This document shows, piece after piece, positions 6,933 to 13,049 of a DNA stretch of 64,000 nt. The first letter of the stretch is position 1, and each line of letters begins with the position of its first letter. Source of the DNA: JACJYC01 sp964558465 (GTDB taxonomy: Bacteria; Bacteroidota; Bacteroidia; Chitinophagales; Saprospiraceae); the NCBI GenBank assembly GCA_964558465.1, contig CAZLEF010000018.1:1-64000 (forward strand), in the 5' to 3' direction. The position numbers and the translations under genes were made by a program. Below the pieces are notes generated by a model. That model was given only the letters and a program-made list of their open reading frames with translations, did no database searches and was not told the origin of the DNA.

Positions 6933-9251
6933 TTACCCTCTCAGTAATTTGGGAGTTTCAGCTTCGCTCAATCCATCTAATTGAATTGCATTTTTCGCAT
7001 AATTGAATGCAAATTCAATATTTGAGCCTGCTCCGATAGCATCATAAAATGCCGTTGAAAATGTGATTGCGGCTTTGTCTGTTATGGAATAACTCATACC
7101 AATTACAAATTTGATGTGTTTTGCAATTTCACTTGCTTGCGCTTCGGAATAGCAAGCATTTAAGACTACACACTCTATTGAGTCAGAGAAAAGACTAAAC
7201 AATTGTCCCAATGCTTTTGCATTAACCATTTTGGAAACACCATTGTCATCTTCAAGAATTATTCCTCCATCTATTCCAACCTCTTTACTTTCAAAGTTAT
7301 TAAAAAATGACTTGTCTTCTGCTCCATGTCCAGAGAAATGAACAATGTTAGGCAGGTCATTTAAAATAGAGCGCCTCAAATCCATTGGGCGAGTTGCGAA
7401 TCGTTGTAGTAAGTCGAAATTATCCCTTAGTTTAGACCTTAATAGCCCTTCACTAATATCTCGAACTTCTGCTCCTAATCTTAATCGCCCTGTATCGGTA
7501 GGATTAGATGCGAAAAATAGTATTTTTTTCTTTTCCAAGGTTGCCACATTAATATTTTGTGATTTGGTGATGTCAACTCCTTCTAATAACTCCTTTACCT
7601 TTATTTTTTTTCTTAATTTAGGAACAAAATAATCTTCAACTTCCTCTTCTTGACAAATAATTAATTCTTCATAGTCAATTAAAACTCCTTCATGGGGTAT
7701 TTTTTGATTGATTTTTAATGCTTTAAAAGATGCGTGAATATCATCAAGATGAAATCGAATATTCCCCAAAAGTTCTTTTTTACGACTTTCACCTTTAATG
7801 GAAATGTTGAGAGTTAAGTTTGTCCTATCAGTAAAAATAAAAGCCGTTAAGTCTTCTTTTTTTATCATCGCTCCATCTCTCCAATATTTTCCATCAACAA
7901 TGAATTGGTGGAGTTTTACAATCAATCGTGAGATAATACTGCTTGGCAAAATGTCGTAATTATACTGAAATTGTAAAGCTCCCTTATCTTCCCAAACTAA
8001 ATTTTGCGGTCTTTCTGCTCCAAATGCATTAGGTATAAAAATAGTTCTTCTATTGTCAGGCAAGAAATAGCATAACTCAAACTTTTCCATCAAGCCTACA
8101 ATAAATAGATGCTGGCTTCTTGGAAATTTTTTTTTGTCTAATACATCAACAAGTTTATCTATAGAAATCACTCCTTTTTGTTGAGCAAGGATAGGAGAAT
8201 TGATAATTTTATATACGCCTTGTGTAACCCATTCTGGATTCAACACTTGTGTTTGCTCTAATTCTAATTCTTCTCTAAAATTCAATACAATGCCTAAATT
8301 ATGCAATAAAGAAACTAAGGCACTCATGCTATCTTCCTTGAACTCAGGCTCTATTTCACGACAAATCTGTACATAATCGTTGTAACTAATGAAATCTTCT
8401 TTTATTTTCGACAAACGATTTTTTATTGCAAGGTAACTTTGTGGGATAGGCTTTCCAAGATGCGGAAGTTTGGTTATAGCATTTTCAATGTCATCCTTCA
8501 ATTCGTTAATTCCAATATTGTTAACACATGAAGTTTCAACAAAAGATTGGATATTTGGATAGTTTATGAGGTATGTTCGTTTGTCAATGTTATGAGTATG
8601 GACTTCACATTTATTTATTGCCACGATTATTGGAGAATCAGGAGCAAAACTCTGCACAAGTTTTAACCAATAACTTAACTCAGTTTCTCCATATCTATCT
8701 TCTTCCCTCGGAGTAACAACTACAACATAGACAGAATTTTGTGTCATAAAAAATTTATGAGTTGCGTGCATAATCTCTTGTCCTCCAAAATCCCAAATAT
8801 GAACATCAATGTCGTTTTCTCCTCTAACTTTCCAATCCCTAATACTTATACCTTCTGTTTTTATTTCATTAGGATTATATTTTCCATCTATTATTGTATT
8901 AACGAGAGAAGTTTTGCCAACATTTCCTGAGCCAATAAATATTATTTTAGCCTCATATAATGGAACATCTCTGTTTTCAATTATTGCAAGTTCAATATCA
9001 TCAATTTGGTCTATAATATGCAGTAATGTATCTACGATTTTATTATACTCCATTTGAACATCTCGTGAACTCAAGACCCCAGTTATTTCGTTTTTCCTTA
9101 CCATATGGTATCTTGAACTTAACAATATCACTGAGTTTGCAAAGTCAACATTTTTCGTATAATCTTGCGAATAATCAATTGTACGCTTAATGGCGTCAGA
9201 AAGGTCGCCAGTTGCTATTAACATCTTTAATTCACGTTTTGAGATTTTCAT
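6933..9251 (-). CDS. EAD-like / Ras-like (Roco-type) GTPase / CHAT protease conflict protein
   Basis: 772 residues in clearly AT-rich DNA. Residues 1-85 form a small helical domain resembling effector-associated domains (LIATGDLSDAIKR, LLSSRYHMVRK, LLHIIDQI); similar copies are in both neighbouring cassette genes. Residues ~100-260 are a Ras/Roc GTPase: P-loop GSGNVGKTS (107-115), DFGGQE (154-159), NKCE (213-216). Residues ~270-560 look like a COR-type winged-helix and beta-rich region. Residues ~575-772 are a CHAT (caspase-like) domain with His642 (VHFSGHG) and Cys700 (VVLNACYS). In such systems an adaptor domain recruits partners, the GTPase acts as a switch and the protease as effector. 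That this protein works with its neighbours is inference. It starts 29 bp after the cassette junction. The NKCE in place of NKxD may alter guanine binding. Confidence 0.85.
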   Translation of the reverse strand: MKISKRELKMLIATGDLSDAIKRTIDYSQDYTKNVDFANSVILLSSRYHMVRKNEITGVLSSRDVQMEYNKIVDTLLHIIDQIDDIELAIIENRDVPLYEAKIIFIGSGNVGKTSLVNTIIDGKYNPNEIKTEGISIRDWKVRGENDIDVHIWDFGGQEIMHATHKFFMTQNSVYVVVVTPREEDRYGETELSYWLKLVQSFAPDSPIIVAINKCEVHTHNIDKRTYLINYPNIQSFVETSCVNNIGINELKDDIENAITKLPHLGKPIPQSYLAIKNRLSKIKEDFISYNDYVQICREIEPEFKEDSMSALVSLLHNLGIVLNFREELELEQTQVLNPEWVTQGVYKIINSPILAQQKGVISIDKLVDVLDKKKFPRSQHLFIVGLMEKFELCYFLPDNRRTIFIPNAFGAERPQNLVWEDKGALQFQYNYDILPSSIISRLIVKLHQFIVDGKYWRDGAMIKKEDLTAFIFTDRTNLTLNISIKGESRKKELLGNIRFHLDDIHASFKALKINQKIPHEGVLIDYEELIICQEEEVEDYFVPKLRKKIKVKELLEGVDITKSQNINVATLEKKKILFFASNPTDTGRLRLGAEVRDISEGLLRSKLRDNFDLLQRFATRPMDLRRSILNDLPNIVHFSGHGAEDKSFFNNFESKEVGIDGGIILEDDNGVSKMVNAKALGQLFSLFSDSIECVVLNACYSEAQASEIAKHIKFVIGMSYSITDKAAITFSTAFYDAIGAGSNIEFAFNYAKNAIQLDGLSEAETPKLLRG

Positions 9252-9276
9252 TTTTTATTTTATTTTTATTTCGCAG

Positions 9277-9356
9277 AACGTTTGGCTTGCTGCCGTGCCG
9301 CCGTGCGTTGGCTTTGCGGGTTGGCTGTTCGGCGGCATGGACAGCAAGCCTTTGTT
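9277..9356 (-). repeat. attC-like site S2, ends cassette B
   Basis: 80 bp. GGCTTGCTG (9284-9292) pairs with CAGCAAGCC (9342-9350) and GCCGCCG (9297-9303) with CGGCGGC (9330-9336), with AAC (9277) and GTT (9354) outside. GC-rich against its AT-rich surroundings. The cassette B gene stops inside its outer box: the TGA is within GATGATAAC on the minus strand. Confidence 0.78.
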
Positions 9357-9357
9357 A

Positions 9358-10443
9358 TCATCTTTTATTTTGTAACTTTTTTTCAATGTTGATTATTTGA
9401 ACGTCAAGCATTTTTAAAAACCATTCATTGAAAATATTATCAATAAAAGAGTTGAAGTCTTTATTACTTTTGAAACTGTTTTTTAAATCTTGCTTTAATT
9501 TAGTCATATCTTTAAATTCGATTAAGAGTTTGTTGTATGCCTTTTCTTTCTTTTTTTCCATAAAGTATTGTGATAAAGGCAGATTTAAAAATCTGGAAAT
9601 TATTAAAGCAAAAATCCCCAATCCAAATGACAGGAAAGATAACAAAGCAGCAACGACTATCATTCCAATAGCAGTTTTTCCATACATATCACTCATGTCA
9701 ATATGTTTCAGGGTGTCATTAATGTTTGTAATTTTAATTTTATCAGAAAAATCAGCAATTGTTTGGTCGGGATGTAAGTTGAAATCTTTTTGTTTATATC
9801 CATACCTGTTATAAATATGCTGCAATTTATTTTCAATATCCTTTTGACTGTCATCTATCCATTTAGGTATAATCGCTTCAATTTTTTGTTTAACTTTTGA
9901 GTCTGCTAATCTTTTCTCTATTTCTTCCTTTATTAACCTTTCTAAATATTCTACATCAAACTCGCTGGCTTCTTTTGCCTTCCACTCGTGTAATTTTGTC
10001 AACATTGCATCTTTTATAACAATCTCCGAAAGGTGTTCTGATAATATGTTATTTAAGTTGTCCCTATAAATATTTAATGATTTTATATCACGCAAGGTTC
10101 TAATGTCACGCAATAAAAGCAATAAGTCATCATCTTCAATTGAATAACTTACGGTATCATCAATGTATATAATTTTATAGCCTTCGTAATCGGATAATAG
10201 GTTCAATAGAGCATTACTGATTTTCAGTCTTTCAGCAGAATACACTTCTCTAATCATCAGACCATGTATATATTCTTTGTGTGATGTGGATAATCTTCCT
10301 TGTAAAGCCATGATTTTTTTTTCATACTCTTCCAATTTGTCAAGGTCAAAAAGCTTCATTTTAACATCAATAATATCCTTTTGGAAAAAAATTAAGGCTT
10401 TTTCCAAATCGTCAGAACTTATTAGTTCTTTTATATTTTTCAT
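9358..10443 (-). CDS. EAD-like domain protein with coiled-coil and hydrophobic segment, possible membrane effector
   Basis: 361 residues, AT-rich. I do not recognise a named family. Residues 1-87 follow the same pattern as the N-terminus of the GTPase-CHAT protein (KELISSDDLEKAL, a central MALQGRL helix, then RLKISNALLNLLSDYE). Residues ~100-250 are charged helices predicted to be coiled coil. Residues ~256-284 are strongly hydrophobic (IGMIVVAALLSFLSFGLGIF) with a short break, so either one long transmembrane helix or a hairpin. The rest is again basic and helical. The layout recalls helical stalk/paddle regions of membrane-acting proteins, but no GTPase is present. It starts 20 bp after the GTT of the preceding site. 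A role as the membrane-acting part of the system is a hypothesis. Confidence 0.7.
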   Translation of the reverse strand: MKNIKELISSDDLEKALIFFQKDIIDVKMKLFDLDKLEEYEKKIMALQGRLSTSHKEYIHGLMIREVYSAERLKISNALLNLLSDYEGYKIIYIDDTVSYSIEDDDLLLLLRDIRTLRDIKSLNIYRDNLNNILSEHLSEIVIKDAMLTKLHEWKAKEASEFDVEYLERLIKEEIEKRLADSKVKQKIEAIIPKWIDDSQKDIENKLQHIYNRYGYKQKDFNLHPDQTIADFSDKIKITNINDTLKHIDMSDMYGKTAIGMIVVAALLSFLSFGLGIFALIISRFLNLPLSQYFMEKKKEKAYNKLLIEFKDMTKLKQDLKNSFKSNKDFNSFIDNIFNEWFLKMLDVQIINIEKKLQNKR

Positions 10444-10468
10444 ATTTATCTATTTGATTGTTGATGAT

Positions 10469-10527
10469 AACGGTTGCTTCCCTGCCAACCGCTCGCTGAC
10501 GCGGCGGCTGACAGGGAAGCGTTAGTT
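10469..10527 (-). repeat. attC-like site S3, ends cassette C
   Basis: 59 bp. GCTTCCCTG (10476-10484) pairs with CAGGGAAGC (10512-10520), and CCGC (10489-10492) with GCGG (10501-10504). Outer AAC at 10469 and GTT at 10525; the latter begins GTTATACTAA, the exact complement of TTAGTATAAC at 11335-11344. Confidence 0.78.
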
Positions 10528-10579
10528 ATACTAATTTTTATGAATGATATTAACCTCAAATACAAAATTTTAATTTGAA

Positions 10580-11323
10580 TTATTCAGATATTTTTTCAAT
10601 CTTATTCATTAACTCTAATAATGAGTATGATATACTGTTTAATTCAAACATGTTGTTTTGCAACCCTCGTAAATTATCATTCTTCCATTTAGAAAATCTG
10701 CTTGACAAATGATAGATATCGTTACTATGCTCATGGTAGTATATATTGATAAACAGCATGGCCTCTTCTATAGCTTCTTCAATCTCCCCTCCAGACACTT
10801 TTTCTCTCACAATAGATATCGAACTAGTTTTGTCATCAATCGCAGATGATTTGTAGAACTCCCATTTATTAGGAGGCTCTGCCTCCTTATTTAGAATTTT
10901 ATCCACATCTAACGTTATGTCTTCAAACCACCACCCTCCACATAGAGACTTTGGGTTGTATTCAAAAAAACCATACCCTTTTTCGTTTGACCTGTCCCAT
11001 TTCCATTTAAAAAAAATTACACTTGTTTTAAATACTACTCCTTCTAAGTGACCGGAAAAAGCATAACCATTCCAATCGTATTTTCCAACAAATTGAATAC
11101 TATTATCCATTTCTCTAAACTTTAATCGCCCGGTTACCCCTCTCCAAACTCCAGAGCAAACATACTTTCTTTCCGCCTCGGAATTCAACAAGATTTTAAT
11201 AGGCTTAATCTTTTCAATCTCTTCAGTGAATGCTATAGTACCTAAATAAAATGGATTATGGATAAAATCCTGCCATAATCTCGACTGAAGGTCTTCAATA
11301 TTTTTTTTATCTGATTTCGCCAT
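10580..11323 (-). CDS. Beta-rich putative sensor domain with C-terminal EAD-like domain
   Basis: 247 residues, AT-rich. The ATG at 11323 is preferred because it lies 21 bp after the cassette junction in an A-rich leader; the longer frame to 11410 would cross site S4. Residues ~50-145 are beta-rich with regularly spaced Trp and Gly (SGVWRGVTGRLKF, YDWNGYAFSGHLEG, KGYGFFEYN, GGWWFEDI), suggesting a small barrel or sandwich I cannot name. Residues ~172-247 resemble the helical domain at the N-termini of the two downstream cassette genes (SGGEIEEAIEEAMLF, LSSRFSKWKN, ISYSLLELMNKIEK), here at the C-terminus. This swap of position supports one shared adaptor module. Function unknown; sensor or trigger is a hypothesis. 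Confidence 0.68.
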   Translation of the reverse strand: MAKSDKKNIEDLQSRLWQDFIHNPFYLGTIAFTEEIEKIKPIKILLNSEAERKYVCSGVWRGVTGRLKFREMDNSIQFVGKYDWNGYAFSGHLEGVVFKTSVIFFKWKWDRSNEKGYGFFEYNPKSLCGGWWFEDITLDVDKILNKEAEPPNKWEFYKSSAIDDKTSSISIVREKVSGGEIEEAIEEAMLFINIYYHEHSNDIYHLSSRFSKWKNDNLRGLQNNMFELNSISYSLLELMNKIEKISE

Positions 11324-11341
11324 TTTATTTTTTTTTAGTAT

Positions 11342-11398
11342 AACAGCAGCTTCGCCACTGTTTTTCCACACAGGAAAAATAGTCGGTGAAGCAGAGTT
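11342..11398 (-). repeat. attC-like site S4, precedes cassette C
   Basis: 57 bp with an imperfect stem: GCTTC with GAAGC, ACT with AGT, and TTTTTCC with GGAAAAA around a 4-nt ACAC loop. Outer AAC (11342-11344) and GTT (11396-11398). Confidence 0.65.
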
Positions 11399-11564
11399 GG
11401 TGGCAGTCAAGTTTTTAAAAAAGGTTTCTGCGAAGAAACCAGCTCTGCTTCAGCTCAAAAACAATTGCGCAGATCTTCGATCTTCGATGTTGTTTTTTCC
11501 GCTTCAAAAACGTTTTTCAAAAAATGACCCAACCCGTCGCAGCCAAAAACGCCCCGCTACAAAC
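11396..11564. other. Cassette D: short cassette without a convincing gene
   Basis: 169 bp between S4 and S5. The outer boxes are GTTGGTGGC (11396) and GCTACAAAC (11556), matching as complements at 7 of 9 positions. The only frame is a 77-codon lysine/arginine-rich run crossing both stem-loops, which I do not accept as a gene. It also contains CAGCTCTGCTTCAGCTC-like partial palindromes. Confidence 0.45.
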
Positions 11565-11615
11565 CACAATGCCCCTGCTTTTGGCAAGGCCAGAAAGCAG
11601 GAGCATTGTGTCGTT
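11562..11615 (-). repeat. attC-like site S5, upper end of the array
   Basis: 54 bp. CACAATGC (11565-11572) pairs with GCATTGTG (11603-11610) and CCTGCTTT with AAAGCAGG around a 12-nt loop; a single C/A mismatch separates the two stems. AAC (11562) and GTT (11613) flank it. No matching partner for its GTTTTTTCGAG side was found at higher coordinates. Confidence 0.65.
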
Positions 11616-11691
11616 TTTTCGAGTGTTTAGCCATACCAGGATTTTTTACCAAAGATACATAAGTTTTTTTTACTTGCATCTTATCCCGGCT

Positions 11692-11850
11692 TTAGCATTC
11701 TAGTGCCCCTGGCACTAGTTGGAGCGAATCGATACCCCCGTAATAATACAGGTTTTTATATTCCATGGCGTCGATGCTGACAAAATGCAAGCCGCCGTAA
11801 TTGAAGGAATAATAATCGGGCCCCAGGTAACGTCCCGTAGTTTCACCGGA
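11692..11850 (-). pseudogene. Fragment of a calcineurin-like metallophosphoesterase
   Basis: On the minus strand a 52-codon frame without a start reads through GRYLGPDYYSFNYGGLHF, VSIDAMEY and YYGGIDSLQL. This is the pattern of secreted calcineurin-type phosphoesterases (yYSFdyGnvHFi.lD ... y.g..qlqWL). Nothing before or after it extends the domain, and it ends at TAA (11692-11694). It is a relic caught between the array and the gene at 11873, a sign of rearrangement. A perfect hairpin CTAGTGCC-CCT-GGCACTAG (11700-11718) overlaps its end. Confidence 0.65.
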
Positions 11851-11872
11851 TCAATCCCAAAAACAAATCCCC

Positions 11873-12967
11873 ATGCCGAACCAGAATGCAATTGTAGGCA
11901 GGATCGTCAGTTTCGATCCGCCGTTTACCGATCAGAACGCCGCCGAATTCCTGAACCAGTACCCGGATGGTGTTTCTATCCAATTAGAAGGCGACCAAAA
12001 TACACGGTTACTCCCGGGCGACCTCGCTGCCGGCCGGCTGGAAATCCTGGCTGAACTCCGGAAAATGGAGGCCCCGGTCTACATAGAATTCAATCCCGAA
12101 AACCTGGCTGTTACCCGTCTCCTGATCCCGCTGGTTACGAAAGTCGAAACCGTTTCTACAACCCAGGACGGCGTAACCACGGTCGGATTCACAGCTTCCC
12201 ATGCCCGTCATCGACTGGCGCCTGCCAATCCGGATTATGAGCAGTATCTGGAGGCGATTAAAACTGCAAAAGAGCAGGATCGGTGGCTGATCGTCACCAC
12301 CCTTGATGATTTTGAAATCCTCGATGTGCGCCTCAGCCCTTTTGAACCGCCGGTTCCGGAAGTGGCCGCCCCCCCTGTTGCAGGAGGATGCCTGGACTGG
12401 CTTTGCCGCTGGATCAAATGGCTTCGTTTCTGGTTCTGCTGCGTATCGGAACAAAAAGCCGTTCAATTGTTCAACATGGTAGGCGCGCTGACCTGCGACC
12501 CGCTGAAAGTGCCGTCGCCGTGCATCCCTTTTCTTTATCCGGACGACGGCTGCTGGGCCCGCGCCCACGAAATGTGCCGGCTGATGATCGCAGCAGGCGC
12601 CCGTCCAAAAAAGGTATGGATTGACGGCAGGCTGACGGCGCCGACGCGGAATCATCCCAATTGTCAGGTGCGTTGGGGATGGCATGTGGCGCCAACCCTT
12701 TGCGTGCGAACAGGGTTTTTCCGTTCGGTGGAAATGGTGATCGACCCATCTCTATTCAAAACGCCTGTCCCGAAATTGACCTGGAAGGGAGCGCAGGGAG
12801 ACCCCGCCGCCACCCTTACCGATACCCCGGCTTCACTGTATTGGCGCAACTATATGCCGACGGATCCAAATTATATCGACACGAACCAAAGGTTGCATTA
12901 TTACCGGCTGCAACTCAAAAACCGTGCATTAAGCGTTGGCGCCCCGCCTTATGCTCATTGTCCTTGA
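11873..12967 (+). CDS. Protein with C-terminal protein-glutaminase (papain-like) domain
   Basis: 364 residues, no signal peptide. Residues ~1-165 are an unrecognised N-terminal domain (VGRIVSFDPPF, TTVGFTASHARHRLAP, LIVTTLDDFEILDVRL), then a Pro-rich linker and a Cys/Trp-rich segment (CLDWLCRWIKWLRFWFCC). Residues ~205-364 match protein-glutamine glutaminase/deamidase domains: Cys227 in DDGCWARAHEMC, His271 in WGWHVAP and Asp291 in MVIDPSLF, in the right order and spacing for the Cys-His-Asp triad. Such enzymes deamidate glutamine side chains in proteins and occur as secreted enzymes or toxin warheads; no immunity gene is obvious. The first ~40 codons are duplicated in broken form at 4347. 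The gene ends at a strong terminator shared with the convergent 13050 gene. Confidence 0.78.
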   Translation: MPNQNAIVGRIVSFDPPFTDQNAAEFLNQYPDGVSIQLEGDQNTRLLPGDLAAGRLEILAELRKMEAPVYIEFNPENLAVTRLLIPLVTKVETVSTTQDGVTTVGFTASHARHRLAPANPDYEQYLEAIKTAKEQDRWLIVTTLDDFEILDVRLSPFEPPVPEVAAPPVAGGCLDWLCRWIKWLRFWFCCVSEQKAVQLFNMVGALTCDPLKVPSPCIPFLYPDDGCWARAHEMCRLMIAAGARPKKVWIDGRLTAPTRNHPNCQVRWGWHVAPTLCVRTGFFRSVEMVIDPSLFKTPVPKLTWKGAQGDPAATLTDTPASLYWRNYMPTDPNYIDTNQRLHYYRLQLKNRALSVGAPPYAHCP

Positions 12968-12983
12968 AATGAGTCTGTAAAAA

Positions 12984-13013
12984 AACATCCCGGGTCTGTG
13001 GGCCCGGGATGTT
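12984..13013. terminator. Bidirectional intrinsic terminator
   Basis: A perfect 11-bp stem, AACATCCCGGG / CCCGGGATGTT with an 8-nt loop, preceded by A7 on the plus strand and followed by a T-containing stretch. It lies between convergent genes ending at 12967 (+) and 13050 (-). Confidence 0.85.
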
Positions 13014-13049
13014 CCAATCTGTTTTGCACATATCTGAATCGCCGGTAAT

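Larger units (their letters stand above)
4497..11615 (-). mobile_element. Integron-like gene-cassette array without integrase (CALIN-like)
   Basis: Six stem-loop sites S0-S5 alternate with cassettes, all read on the minus strand. In gene orientation each site is AAC-(3-9 nt)-stem-loop-(2-4 nt)-GTT. Each cassette begins at the GTT of the preceding site and ends at the AAC of its own, and its two ends are complementary: cassette C GTTATACTAA...TTAGTATAAC, cassette B GTTATCATC...GATGATAAC, cassette A GTTCTGCGAA...TTCGCAGAAC, cassette E GTTATCCC...GGGATAAC, cassette D 7 of 9. This is the arrangement expected when circular cassettes are opened at a G/TT crossover. Start codons lie about 20-45 bp after the GTT. 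Only GTT/AAC is shared between sites, so they do not fit the classical GTTRRRY box. Cassette spans on the plus strand: E 4574-6841, A 6918-9279, B 9354-10471, C 10525-11344, D 11396-11564. Confidence 0.75.

Noticed and set aside
6839..11398. Interpreting S1-S4 as ordinary intrinsic terminators
   Set aside because: They lack T tracts, have long structured loops, and their outer boxes match cassette by cassette, which terminators would not explain.
4497..11615. Calling the array a classical integron
   Set aside because: No integrase or attI in view, and the outer boxes (GTTATAC, GTTATCA, GTTCTGC, GTTATCC) do not fit GTTRRRY, so only integron-like is claimed.
11397..11630. 77-codon plus-strand frame in the island edge
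   Set aside because: It runs through two stem-loop sites, is basic and low in hydrophobic residues, and lacks a ribosome-binding region.
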